Shown: positions 49,737-61,611 of the stretch, piece by piece
Numbering within the stretch: the stretch's first letter is position 1
How the letters are laid out: each line of letters opens with the position of its first letter
Origin: Euphorbia lathyris
Lineage: Eukaryota > Streptophyta > Magnoliopsida > Malpighiales > Euphorbiaceae
Direction of reading: 5' to 3'
NCBI RefSeq assembly: GCF_963576675.1
Contig: NC_088912.1
Span: 100,159,895-100,223,894, forward strand
Length of the DNA: 64,000 nt
The notes under the pieces: model-generated
Seen by the model: the letters and a program-made list of their open reading frames with translations, nothing else
Told to the model about the DNA's origin: nothing
Databases searched by the model: none
Translations under genes and position numbers: made by a program

Positions 49737-50084
49737 GGGATAAGGTACCAAAATAGGCCTAAGGTTTTTTGGGAAGTACCAATTTAGGTTCTACGTATAA
49801 AATAGCACCAATGTAGGTTTAACATTCACAAAAGAGTACCAATTTAGGTCTCCATAACGGAACGTGACACGTGATTCATATTACTCCGTAAAGTTCTACT
49901 AATTGTATGTGGAGAGAGAAATCATAACTTAATGGAGTAATATGAATAGCGTCTCATGTTTTGTTATCGAGGCCTAAATTGGTACTCTTTTGTAAACGTT
50001 AAGCTTACATTGGTGTTATTTTGTACGTGGAACCTAAATTGATACTTTCCCAAAAACAATAGGCGTATTTTGATACCTTATCCC
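49737..50084. mobile_element. Fold-back MITE, Mutator-like, 348 bp
   Basis: Ends gggataaggtaccaaaatagg/...gcgtattttgataccttatccc; exact 9-bp target duplication tttattatt (49728-49736, 50085-50093). It interrupts the repeated intron motif that follows cassette units. Non-coding. Confidence 0.92.
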
Positions 50085-50474
50085 TTTATTATTTGTTGTT
50101 GTTGTTTGCTGGTAGATGTTAGCTGATTTTCCTTCCAATTTAGCTATTACGTCGTTTCTTTTTCCAACCACTTTGTATCAAAAAGGAGCTTCAAAGAACA
50201 ACACAAACTCGGCACTAAATGTGTCGAGGGACCAAAAGAAAGTTTTGACAAATCCAGGACTCAAATGAGCTAAAACTGAAGTACATAAACCAAAACGACG
50301 AACAATAAGAACAATGCAAAATTTTGACTTTTTAGTTCAGTTAACCACACACTATAAGGAGCCAAATACTACAATAAAGCTGATTTTCAAGATTTCATCA
50401 AGCTTCGAGTATGATTAATTAAGAGAAAGAAAAGAAATAAAAAAATCATTCTTGACAAGAAATTAGAAGATTAC

Positions 50475-50696
50475 CAGAAGATTTATGTCGTTCCTTCTTC
50501 TTATTATGAGTTGGTTTTGTGGTCGGTGTCGGTGTTGGAGATACTGCTGATGCTGGTGTAGTTGATGGTGGGTCTAAGAACATAAGAACTTGGTGGAGAG
50601 CCGAAGTACCAACACCATAAGATTTATGCCGTTGCTTCTTGGTATTATGAGCTGGTTTTGGTGTTGATGTCGGTGTCGGTTCTGGTGCTGGTGGGT
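50475..50696 (-). CDS. Cassette exon 14, a fusion of two cassettes (222 nt)
   Basis: Begins DPPAPEPTPTSTPKPAHNTK (5' part of the cassette deleted, the acceptor ttttag now joining at ACCC), continues KQRHKSYG|VGTSALHQV with no intron between, then LDPPSTTPASAVSPTPTPTT and KPTHNKKKERHKSSG. Both the deletion and the intron loss preserve the reading frame and phase. Confidence 0.8.
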
Positions 50697-50901
50697 CTAA
50701 AAGAAAAATGAAATCCAATTGCATAATCCATCACAAACTACAACATTGGGATTGAACAGAAACAACCAGGGTAAATTGCATCGATGATCACTAAAATTTA
50801 GAGTCGGATAAATTTGGAGTTTGTTTCACAAAGGTTACATATTATTTCGATAAAGTCATCTCAGCCAATTTGTGTATATAAACACACCGGAAAGTTGATA
50901 T

Positions 50902-51195
50902 TGTCATGGAACCGGTTGAACTAAAAGCTCGAGCTGATAGTTAAGGCCCAATCATAGATCTTATATGAATCTCTGACACACCCCCACACGCAAATGTCCA
51001 TTGGGCTTGCAGCGTGCACAACACATGCCCATCCCGCCATGTGTTTTTAATTCCACAGATTAATGAGGTTGACAGGACTCGAACCCTCGACCGTTTGGTC
51101 CAAGAGGCTCTGATACCATGTCATGGAACCCTTTGAACTAAAAGCTCGAGCTAATAGTTAAGGCCCAATCGTAGATCTTATATGAAACCCTGACA
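50902..51195 (-). mobile_element. Complete 294-bp TRIM/SMART-like element, second subtype
   Basis: Left LTR 77 bp (tgtcatggaaccggttgaac...tgaatctctgaca) and a similar right LTR. Interior bears cacacccccacacgcaaatgtccattggg and the minus-strand primer site TGGTATCAGAGCC. Flanks gatat/gatct match at four of five bases. LTRs differ at several positions, so this is older than the 47980 copy. Confidence 0.85.
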
Positions 51196-52284
51196 GATCT
51201 GGCACCGAAAAAGATTTATTATATAGCAACTAAGCGCTATGTTGGACAAGTATATAATTTTCAACATATTTTGACACATTTGACCTATTTCTCGTTCTAT
51301 TAGCAATGGAGACGCATTGTTAACATGTGTGTGGGCAACCATGCACAACGCGTCATTTTAGCTCTAAAACATCAATTTGGACATATTTGACATATACTTG
51401 ATTCTATTAGCATTAGACGCCTTGTTAAAATGCATGCGGTTAAACTATGTATAAGCATAAAAGTTAAAACTCAGCCTTTGTACGTGCAGAATGCGTCAAT
51501 TTAGCTTTAGCCCTTCAATTTTGACATATTTGACCTTGACCTGATTCTATTAGCAATGGAGATGCATTGCTAATAGCCATGCGGCTAAACTATGTATAAG
51601 GGAAAAAGTTAAAACTCGGCCTTTGTACTTACACAATGCATCATTTTAACTCCGGAACTTCAATTTCGACACATACGAGATTCTATTAGCACAGTGGATG
51701 CATCGTGAAATGGGATGTGGTTAAACTATGTCCTTGTACTTGTACAATGCATCATTTTAGCTCCACAACTTCAATTTCGACACATTTGACCTATACATGA
51801 TTTTATTATCAATGCAGACACATTGTTAAAAGGCCTGTGCTTGCAAAATGAGTCACTTTACCTCCAGAACTTCAATTTCGACACACTTAACATATACTTT
51901 ATTCTATTTGCAAGGAATACGCATTGTTAGAGGGCAATGTGGTTAAACTATGTACTTCAATTATGTAACTGTGGATTTATTTCAGTACTGTCAACAAAGG
52001 GCAACTTTGCGAAAACCAAAATAAAGCAGATTAAGGGCCGGATTGGTTCAACTGTGCCGAGGGACCAAAAGAAAGCTTTGACAAATACAGGACCCAGATG
52101 AACTAAAATTGAAGTAAATAAACCAAAACGACAAACAATAAGTATAATGCCAAATTTTGACTTTTTCCTTCGGTTAACCACACTATAAAGCTGAATTTCA
52201 AGATTCCATCAAGCTTAAAGTATGATTAATTAAGAGAAAGAGAAGACATAAAAAATCATTCTTGACAAGAAATTAGAAGACTAC

Positions 52285-52413
52285 CAGGAGATTTATGTCG
52301 TTCCTTCTTTCTATTATTAGTTGGTGTTGGTGCTGGTGCTGGTGCTGGTGTTGGTGTTGGTTCTGGTGCTGGTGGGTCTAATAAACAAGTATCTTGGCGG
52401 ACCGGGGTAGTAC
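52285..52413 (-). CDS. Cassette exon 15, 129 nt
   Basis: GTTPVRQDTCLLDPPAPEPT, PTPAPAPAPTPTNNRKKERH, KSPG. First of the NNRKKERHKSPG subtype; donor gtagtc. Confidence 0.8.
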
Positions 52414-52621
52414 CTAAAAGAAAAATAAAATTCAATTGCATAATCCATCACAACTACAACATTGGGATTGAACAGAAACAACCAGGGTAAACTGCATCGA
52501 TGGTCACTAAAATTTAGTCATATAAATTTGGAGTTTGTTTCACAAATGTCACATATTATTTCGATAAAGTAATCCCAGCCAATTTGTGTATATAAACACA
52601 CCGGAAAGTTGATGTGGCACC

Positions 52622-53480
52622 TGTCACATACAGACGCCGAATTAAGTAGAAGGACCTAATTAGTAATTTTACTTTTGTTAATTAATTCTGTTTCGTGGGA
52701 TTGCTCTTTTATTGTTATTTGTTTTCCCTAAAGAAAAGCTCTCTTAAGAGATGTGCGTGTAGCAGTTGGGGCAAGGAAGTGGTTGGCCACCTGTCGTGTA
52801 GTGGTCCTGACCTCACCTCCTAAATCTCTTCATTCTTCTTCCTGACCTCACCTCTATTCTTTTCTTCCTATTCTAATTCTGGAATTCTTCTGTCAGAACT
52901 TAGTCCTGACATTGGGTATCACAGATAGTTCTTCCTCCAGCCTTCTTTACCTTATATGGTAAGCAACGCCGCTAAGAGAACTCGAGCTGCGAAACGAGCA
53001 CAAGCCATGGAAGAACTTGAACAACATATCAAGGCAGTGTGCAGCAGAAGAGGATTGATTCTATTCTTAAGGAACAATCCAAATCCCAATTCTCCATTGA
53101 GGAAGTTATCAAAAACTTATCTAACCTAACCCAAATCGTTAAAAACAACTCTCAACCACCCCAAAATTCTTCTTCATCTTTCACTAAGGATAAGGGTAGT
53201 TCATCCTTGTTTGGCCAGCATGACAAGGGAAGCTTACCGACTCCAGGGGCATATCTGAATACTGAGATCCTTGAAAGGGCACCTTATTTCAATAAGATGC
53301 TGCCTAAGGAAAGGCTGAAAAATGGTTGAAGAATTGGATTAAAAGCCAACTTGTGGTTAACTGGGAGATTTTCATTGAGGAAGTCACAAAACAATTCCAA
53401 GAAGTGTATAAAGCATCATAGATAGTATTCCACCGTTATATTCATTGGCCACCGATAAATAAAGTCCTCATGGACCTTTA
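52622..53480 (+). mobile_element. LTR retrotransposon fragment: 5' LTR, primer site and degenerate gag
   Basis: LTR 52622-52911 (TGTCACATACAG...GTCCTGACA, 290 bp), followed by ttgggtatcacaga, a decayed tRNA-Met primer site. 52955-53420 encodes broken gag: QQKRIDSILKEQSKSQFSIE, GQHDKGSLPTPGAYLN, RAPYFNKMLPKE, then a frameshift into AEKWLKNWIKSQLVVNWEIF, typical of Ty3 gag capsid. It is cut off at ~53480, with no pol and no second LTR. Intronic, between cassettes 15 and 16. Confidence 0.75.
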
Positions 53481-53640
53481 ATTTTGATGATGTATTAGTT
53501 TTGTTTTTCATACTCAAATAATATATTTTCATAATTTTCTTCTTACTATTTGTTCAAGAGCAGTCAAAAATTACAGTTAATCCTTATGTTTTTTAAGGTA
53601 ATTATTCGATTTTTTTAATATGTAGTAGTTATTTTTTTGC

Positions 53641-54034
53641 CAAACGTTGTTGTCGTGTGTCATGGATAGCTGACACACCCCCACACGCGAAAGCACACTT
53701 GGGCTTGAAGCGTGACAACACAGGCCCATATTACCATGTCCTGCAAATAACTCAACAAAGGGAGCTGCCAGGAATCGAACCCAGGACCACTTGGTCACAC
53801 TGGCTCTGATATCATGTCATGGAACCGTTTTAGCTAAAAGCTCAAGCTGATAGTTAAAGGTCCACTTCATATTAATAGCTGACATCGTGTGACCAAGAGG
53901 TCACGGGTTCGAGTCTTAGGAGCGGCCTCTTGCCAAATAAATTGGCAGGGGAAGGCTTGCCCCCAGTACACCCTTGAGGTGGGATCCCTCCCTGGACCCT
54001 CACTCAGCGGGACGCGTAATGCACCGGGCCGCCT
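53641..54034 (+). mobile_element. Au-like SINE interrupted by a TRIM/SMART element
   Basis: SINE head ...aacgttgttgtcgtg (53643-53657) and remainder tgaccaagaggtcacgggttcgagtc...gcaccgggccgcc (53890-54034) become contiguous when the TRIM at 53658-53884 is removed. First ~20 bases of the SINE missing. Confidence 0.85.
53658..53884 (-). mobile_element. TRIM/SMART-like element nested in a SINE
   Basis: Left LTR internally deleted (tgtcatgg + atagctgaca), full interior, right LTR ending aatagctgaca. Target duplication tcgtg is exact (53653-53657 and 53885-53889) and lies within the SINE. Confidence 0.88.
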
Positions 54035-54183
54035 TTAATAGTTGTTATAGTTTCATCTTTGAGAGATGAAATTTCTTTAAAAGGGATGTGGTTAAACTAT
54101 GTCTTTGTACTTGCACAATGCGTCATATTACCTCAAGAACTTCAATTTCGACACATTTGACCTATACTGATTCTATTAGCAAT

Positions 54184-54355
54184 GGCAACACAGGCCCATA
54201 TTACCATGTCCTGCAAATAACTCAACAAATGGGGCTGCCAGGAATGGAACCCAGGACCACTTGGTCACACTAGCTCTGATACCATGTCATGAAACCGTTT
54301 TAGCTAAAAGCTCAAGCTGATAGTTAAAGGTCCACTTCATATTAATAGCTGACAC
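54184..54355 (-). mobile_element. TRIM/SMART-like element, one end missing
   Basis: Interior from caacacaggcccatattacc and a full right LTR (tgtcatgaaaccgtttt...aatagctgaca); fused on the left to satellite sequence. Confidence 0.75.
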
Positions 54356-55057
54356 AGTTAAACTATGTATAAGGTAAAAAGTTAAAACTTGGCCTTTGTA
54401 TGCAAAATGCATCGTTTTAGCTCCTCCACATTAATTTCGACACTTTTTACTTATACGTTGTTAACAAGTGTGTGGTTAAACTATGTATAAGCACAAATTA
54501 AAACTCAGCCTTTGTACTTGCACAACAATGCATCATTTTAGCTCCACAACTTCAATTTCGACACATTTGACCTACACATGATTCTATTATCAATGCAGAC
54601 GCATTGTTAAAAGGCATGTGCTTGCAAAATGGGTCACTTTACATCCAGAACTTCAATTTCGACACACTTAACATATACACAACGAATACGCATTGTTAGA
54701 GGGCAATGTGGTTAAACTATGTACTTCGATTATGTGGCTGTGCATTTATTTCAGTACTGTCAGCGAAGGGCAACTTTGCGAAAACTAAAAAATAAAGCGG
54801 ATTAAGGGCCGGATTGGTTCAACTGTGCCGAGGGACCAAAAGAAAGGTTTGACAAATACAGGACCCAGATGAGCTAAAATTGAAGTACATAAACCAAAAC
54901 GACAAACAATAAGTACAATGCCAAATTTTGACTTTTTCCTTCAGTTAACCACACACTATAAAGCTGAATTTCCAGATTCCATCAAGCTTAAAGTATGATT
55001 AATTAAGAGACAGAAAAGACATAAAAAATCATTCTTCACAAGAAATTAGAAGATTAC

Positions 55058-55180
55058 CAGGAGATTTATGTCGTTCCATCTTTCTATTATTAGTCGGTGT
55101 TGGTGTTGGTGCTGGTGTTGGTGCTGGTTCTGGTGCTGGTGGGTCTAATAAACAAGTATCTTGGCGGACCGGGGTAGTAC
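55058..55180 (-). CDS. Cassette exon 16, 123 nt
   Basis: GTTPVRQDTCLLDPPAPEPA, PTPAPTPTPTNNRKMERHK, SPG. Open, AG/GT borders. Confidence 0.8.
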
Positions 55181-55431
55181 CTAAAAGAAAAATGAAATTC
55201 AATTGCATAATCCATCACAACTACATCATTGGGATTGAACAGAAACAACCAGGGTAAATTGCAGCGATGGTCACTAAAATTTAGAGTCGTATAAATTTGG
55301 AGTTTGTCTAGCAACTAAGCGCTATGTTGGACAGCTATATAATTTTCATCATATTTTGATACATTTGACCAATTCCTGATTCTATTAGCAATGGAGATGC
55401 ATTGGTGTGGTTAAACTATGTATTGTCATGG

Positions 55432-55680
55432 AACCGTTTGAACTAAAAGCTCAAGCTCTTAGGTAAGGCTCAATCATATAGCTTATACTAATCTCTGACA
55501 CACTCCCACACGCAACCCTCGACCGTTTGATCGTTTGATCCTAGAGGACCTGATACCATGTCATGGAACCGTTTGAATTAAAAAATTAAAAACATATGGT
55601 GGGATGGGCTTGTGTTATGCACACTGCAAGCCCAATGGGCATTTGCGTGTGGGTGTGTGTCAGAGATAGTATAAGTTATG
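55432..55680. mobile_element. TRIM/SMART fragments of both orientations
   Basis: tgtcatggaaccgtttgaactaaaagctcaagc... (minus) ends in a second LTR start at ~55558. This is followed by plus-oriented interior (catatggtgggatgggcttgtgttatgcacactgcaagcccaatgggcatttgcgtgtgggtgtgtgtcagagat). An inverted rearrangement of two copies. Confidence 0.6.
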
Positions 55681-56130
55681 TCATGGAACCGTTTTAGCTA
55701 AAAACTCAAGCTAATAGTTAAAGGTCACACCCCCACACGCGAAAGCACACTTGGGCTTGAAGCGTGACAACACAGGCCCATATTACCATATCCTGCAAAT
55801 AACTCAACAAATGGGGCTGTCGACTACTTGATCACACTGGCTCTGATACCATGTCATGGAACCGTTTTAGCTAAAAGCTCAAGCTAATAGTTAAAGGTCC
55901 ACTTCATATTAATAGCTGACACACACCCACACGCGAAACCACACTTGGGCTTGAAGCGTGACAACACAGGCCCATATTACCATGTCCTGCAAATAACTCA
56001 ACAAATGGGGCTGCCAGGAATCGAACCCAGGACTACTTGATCACACTGGCTCTGATACCATGTCATGGAACCGTTTTAGCTAAAAGCTCAAGCTAATAGT
56101 TAAAGGTCCACTTCATATTAATAGCTGACA
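55679..56130 (-). mobile_element. TRIM/SMART tandem: LTR-interior-LTR-interior-LTR
   Basis: Three LTR copies (the first shortened, tgtcatggaaccgttttagc...aaaggt) separated by two interiors (cacccccacacgcgaaagc... and cacccacacgcgaaacc...). Such chains come from LTR-LTR recombination between elements. An inverted LTR piece (gattgggtcttaactatcagctcgagctttt) follows at 56140-56185. Confidence 0.8.
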
Positions 56131-57084
56131 AGATATATGATTGGGTCTTAACTATCAGCTCGAGCTTTTAGTTAAAACGGTTCCAAACATGTACAAGGGC
56201 AAACGTTAACACTCGGCCTTTGTACTTGCACAATGCACAATTTTAGCTCTAAAACTTCAATTTGGACATATTTAACATATAGTTGATTCAATTAGCAATA
56301 GAGACGCCTTGTTAAAAGGCATGCAGTTAAACTATGTATAAGGGTAAAAGTTAAAACTCAGTCTTTGTATGTGCAGAATGCATCAATTTAGCACTAGCAC
56401 TTAAAATTCGACATATTTGATAGGCATGCGGTTAATAGGCATGCGGTTAAACTATATATAAGGGAAAAAGTTAAAACCCAGCCTTTGTGCTTACACAATG
56501 CGTCATTTAAACTCCAGAACCTCAATTTCGACACACTTAACATATACTTTATTCTATTGGCAACGAATACGCATTGTTAGAGGGCAATGTGGTTAAACAA
56601 TGTACTTCAATTATGTAACTCTGCATTTATTTCAGTACTGTCAACGAAGGGCAACTTTGCGAAAACTAAAACAAAGCCGATTAAGGGCCTGGTCGGTTCA
56701 ACTGTTGTTATTTACTCGTTGTTGTTGTTGTTGTTTGGTGGTAGATGTTAGCTGATTTTCCTTCAATTTTAGCTATCATCAGCAGTTGTTTTTCTATCTT
56801 AACCAAACACTTTGTATCATAAAGGAGCTTCATAAAGAGAACAAATTTAAATGTGCCGAGGGACCAAAAGAAAGTTTTGACAAATACAGGACCCAGATGA
56901 GCTAAAATTGACGTACATTAACCAAAACGACAAACAAAAAGTACAATGCCAAATTTTGACTTTTTCCTTCGGATAACCACACACTATAAACTGAATTTTA
57001 AGTTTCCATCGAGCTTCAAGTATGATTAATCAAGAAAAAGAAAAGACATAAACGAACATTCTAGAAAAGAAATTAGAAGATTAC

Positions 57085-57189
57085 CAGGAGATTTAAGTCG
57101 TTCCTTCTTTCTATTATTAGTTGGTGTTGGTTCTGGTTCTGGTGCTGGTGGGTCTAATAAACGAGTATCTTGGCGGACCGTGGTAGTAC
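57085..57189 (-). CDS. Cassette exon 17, 105 nt, with a replaced acceptor
   Basis: GTTTVRQDTRLLDPPAPEPE, PTPTNNRKKERLKSPG. Upstream of the exon the normal ttttcttttag is replaced by unrelated satellite sequence reading ...taaattcacag. This still supplies an AG at the right place, but with a weaker pyrimidine tract. Confidence 0.7.
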
Positions 57190-57782
57190 CTGTGAATTTA
57201 TACACGATTCTATTAGCAATGGAGGCTCATTGTTAAAAGGTGTGTGCTTGCACAATGAGTCAATTTACCTCTAGAACTTCAATTTCGACACACTTAACAT
57301 ATACTTTATTCTATTGGCAACGGATACGCATTGTTAGAGGGCAATATGGTTAAACTATCTACTTGAATTATGTAACTGTGAATTTATTTCAGTACTGTCA
57401 ATCAAGGGGAACTTTGCGAAAACTAAAATGAAGTGGATTAAGGGCCTGATTGGTTCAACTATTGTTAATTTATTGTTTGTTGTTGTTGTTTGCTGATATA
57501 CGTTAGCTGATTTTCCTTCCAATTTAGCTATCAGCAACTGTTTTTCTATCTTAACCAAACAATTTGTATCATAAAGGAGCTTCATAAAGAGAACAAATCT
57601 AAACGTGCGGAGGGACCAAAAGAAAGCTTTAACAAAGACCCAGATGAGCGAAAACTGAAGTACATTAAACCCTAAATACTACAATAAAGCTGAATTTCAA
57701 ATTCCATCAAGCTTCAAGTATGATTAATTAAGAGGAAAAAAAGACATAAAAAATCATTCTTCACAAGAAATTAGGAGATTAC

Positions 57783-57881
57783 CAGGAGATTTATGACGTT
57801 CCGTCTTTCTATTATTAGTTGGTGTCCATTCTGGTTCTGGTGTGTCTAATAAACAAGTATCTTGGCGGACCGGGGTAGTAC
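57783..57881 (-). CDS. Cassette exon 18, 99 nt (shortest)
   Basis: GTTPVRQDTCLLDTPEPEWT, PTNNRKTERHKSPG. Open, AG/GT borders. Confidence 0.8.
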
Positions 57882-58741
57882 CTAAAAGAAAAATGAAATT
57901 CAATTGCATAATCCATCACAAACTACAGCATTGGGATTGGACAGAAACAACCAGGCTAAATTGCATCGATGATCACTAAAATTTAGAGTCGGAGAAACTT
58001 GGAGTTTGTATCACAAAGGTCATCGATAAAGTCATCCCAGGCAATTTGCGTCATAAACACATAGGAAAGTTGATGTGGCACCGAAAAAGGTTGATTATAT
58101 AGCAACTAAGCGCTATGTCGGACAAGTATATAATTTTCAACATATTTTGACACATTTGACCTATTCTTGATTCTATTAGCAATGGAGACACATTGTTAAC
58201 ATGTGTGTGGTTAAAATATGTATAAGGGCAAACGATAAAACTCGGGCTTTGCACTTGCACAACGCGTCATTTTAGCTTTAAAACTTCAATTTGGACATAT
58301 TTGACATATACTTGATTCTATTAGCAATAGAGACGCCTTGTTAAAAGTCAGGCGGTTCAACTATGCATAAGGGTAAAAGTTAAAACTCAGCCTTTGTACG
58401 TGCAGAATGCGTCAATTTAGCTCTAGCACTTCAATTTCGACATGTTTGACCTTGACTGATTCTATTAGCAATAGAGATGCATTGTTATTAATAGGCATGC
58501 GATTAAACTAGGCCTTTGTACTTACACAATGCACCATTTTAACTCCCAAACTTCACGTACGAGCTTCTATTAGCAATATCGATGCATCATTAAATGGGAT
58601 GTGGTTAAACTATGTCTTTGTACTTGCACAATGCGTCATATTACCTCGAGAACTTCAATTTTGACACATTTAACCTATACTGATTCTATTAGCTATGGAG
58701 ATGCGTTGCTAAAAGGCATGCGGTTGAACTATGTATAAGGG

Positions 58742-58985
58742 TGTCAGATATTAATATGAAGTGGACCTTTAACTATCAGCTTGAGCTTTTAGTTCAATCG
58801 GTTCCATGAAGCCAATTTGACCAAGTAGTCTAGGGTTCGATTATTGGCAGCCTCATTTGTCGATTTAATTGCAAGACATGGTGTTGTGCACAATTCAAGC
58901 CCAGTGGGCATTCGTGTGTGGGGGTGTGTCAGATATTAATATGAAGTGGACCTTTAACTATCAACTTGACCTTTTAGTTCAACAC
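58742..58985 (+). mobile_element. TRIM/SMART-like element, plus orientation, primer site deleted
   Basis: tgtcagatattaatatgaagtgg...ggttccatga LTR, interior with gtgtgtgggggtg, second LTR tgtcagatattaatatgaag...ttttagttcaa truncated. The tggtatcagagc segment after the first LTR is missing. Confidence 0.75.
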
Positions 58986-59610
58986 ATTTTACTTATACGT
59001 TGTTAACAACCGTGTGGTTAAACTATGTATAAGCACAAATTAAAACTTGATCTTTGTACTTGCACAACAATGCATCATTTTAGCTCCACAACTTCAATTT
59101 CGACACATTTGACCTATACATGATTCTATTATCAATGCAGACGCATTATTAAAAGGTGTGTGCTTGCACAATGAGTCACTTTACCTCCGAAACATCAATT
59201 TCGACACACTTAACATATACTTTATTCTATTGGCGACGGATACGCATTGTTAGAGGGCAATGTGGTTAAACTATGTACTTCAATTATGTAACTCTGCATT
59301 TATTTCAGTACTGTCAGCGAAGGGTAACTTTGCGAAAACTAAAAATAAAGCGGATTAAGGGCCGGATTGGTTCAACTGTGCCGAGGGACCAAAAGAAAGG
59401 TTTGACAAATACAGGACCCAGATGAGCTAAAATTGAAGTACATAAACCAAAACGACAAACAATAAGTACAATGCTAAATTTTGACTTTTTACTTCAGTTA
59501 ACCACCCACTATAAAGCTGAATTTCAAGATTCCATCAAGCTTAAAGTATGATTAATTAAGAGAAAGAAAAGACATAAAAAATCATCCTTGACAAGAAATT
59601 AGAAGATTAC

Positions 59611-59721
59611 CAGGAGATTTATGCCGTTCAATCTTTCTATTATTAGTTGGTGTTAGTGTTGGTGTTGGTTCTGGTGCTGGTGGGTCTAATAAACAAGTAT
59701 CTTGGCGGACCGGGGTAGTAC
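59611..59721 (-). CDS. Cassette exon 19, 111 nt
   Basis: GTTPVRQDTCLLDPPAPEPT, PTLTPTNNRKIERHKSPG. Open; its surrounding intron is near-identical to that of exon 20. Confidence 0.8.
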
Positions 59722-60619
59722 CTAAAAGAAAAATGAAATTCAATTGCATAATCCATCACAAACTACAGCATTTGGATTGAACAGAAACAACCAGGGTAAA
59801 CTGCATCGATGATCACTAAAATTTAGAGTCGGAGAAATTTGGAGTTTGTTTCACAAAGGTCACATATTATTTCGATAAAGTCATCCCAGCCAATTTGTGT
59901 TATAAACACACTGGAAGTTGATGTGGCGCCGAAAAAGGTTGATTGTATAGCAACTAAACGCTATGTCGGAGTATATAATTTTAAACATATTTTGACACAT
60001 TTGACCTATTCCTGATTCTATTAGCAATGGAGACACATTGTTGACATGTGTGTGGTTAAACTATGTATAAGGGCAAACATTAAACCTCGGCCTTTGCACT
60101 TGCACAACGCGTCATTTTAGCTTTAAAACTTCAATTTGGACATATTTGACATATACTTGATTCTATTAGCAATAGAGACACCTTGTTAAAAGGCATGCGG
60201 TTAAACTATGAATAAGGGTAAAAGATAAAACTCGGCCTTTGTTCGTGCAGAATGCGTCAATTTAGCTCTAGCACTTCAATTTCGATATATTTGACCTTGA
60301 CCTGATTCTATTAGCAATGGAGATGCATTGTTAATAGGCATGTGGTTAAACTATGTATAAGGGAAAAACTTAAAACCCGGCCTTTGTACTTACACAGTGC
60401 GTCATTTTAACTCCAGAACTGCAATTTCGACACTTACGAGATTCTATTAGCAATGTCGATGCATCGTTAAATGGGATGTGGTTAAACTATGTTTCTGCAC
60501 TTGCACAATGCATCATATTACCTCGAAAAACTTCAATTTCGACACATTTGACCTATACTGATTCTATTAGCAATGGAGATGCGTTGTTAAAAGGCATGCC
60601 ATTGAACTATGTATAAGGG

Positions 60620-60890
60620 TGTCAAAAATTAATATGAAGTGGACCTTTAACTATCAGCTCTACCTTTTAGTTCAATCGGTTCCATGACATGGCATCAGAG
60701 CCAGTTTGACCAAGTAGTCTAGGGTCCGATTCGTGGCAGCCCCATTTGTTAATTGCAAGACATGGTAATATGGGCCTGCGTTGTGCACGCTTCAAGCCCA
60801 ATGGGCATTCGTGTGTGGGGGTGTGTTAGATATTGAAGCGTGTGGGGGTGTGTTAGATATTAATATAAAGTGGATCTTTAACTATATAAG
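60620..60890 (+). mobile_element. TRIM/SMART-like element, plus orientation
   Basis: LTR, primer site tggcatcagagcc (one change), interior, and a purine tract plus LTR start present twice (gtgtgggggtgtgttagatatt at ~60815 and ~60840), then a truncated LTR. Confidence 0.75.
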
Positions 60891-61500
60891 TTGTTAACAA
60901 GCGTGTGGTTAGACTATGTATAAGCACAAATTAAAACTCGATCTTTGTACTTGCACAACAATGCATCATTTTAGCTCCACAACTTCAATTTCGACACATT
61001 TGACCTATACGTGATTCTATTATCAACGCAGACGCATTATTAAAAGGTGTGTGCTTGCACAATGAGTCACTTTACCTCCGGAACATCAATTTCGACACAC
61101 TTAACATATACTTTATTCTATTGGCGACGGATACGCATTGTTAGAGGGCAATGTGGTTCAACTATGTACTTCAATTATGTAACTGTGCATTTATTTCACT
61201 ACTGTCAGCGAAGGGCAACTTAGCGAAAACTCAAATATAGCGAATTAAGGGCCAGATTGGTTCAACTGTGCCGAGGGACCAAAAGAAAGCTTTGACAAAT
61301 ACAGGACCCTGATGAGCTAAAATTGAAGTACATAAACCAAAACGACAAACAATAAGTACAATGCCAAATTTTGACTTTTTACTTCAGTTAACCACACACT
61401 ATAAAGCTGAATTTCAAGATTCCATCAAGCTTAAAGTATGATTAATTAAGAGAAAGAAAAGACATAAAAAATCATTCTTGACAAGAAATTAGAAGATTAC

Positions 61501-61611
61501 CAGGAGATTTATGCCGTTCAATCTTTCTATTATTAGTTGGTATTGGCGTTGGTGTTGGTTCTGGTGCTGGTGGGTCTAATAAATTAGTATCTTGGCGGAC
61601 CGGGGTAGTAC
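61501..61611 (-). CDS. Cassette exon 20, 111 nt
   Basis: GTTPVRQDTNLLDPPAPEPT, PTPIPTNNRKIERHKSPG. Open, AG/GT borders. Confidence 0.8.

Noticed and set aside
55090..55314. Open frame ending in a Thr/Asn/Ser repeat
   Set aside because: Wrong frame of cassette exon 16; the phase shared by all other cassettes gives the Pro-rich reading.
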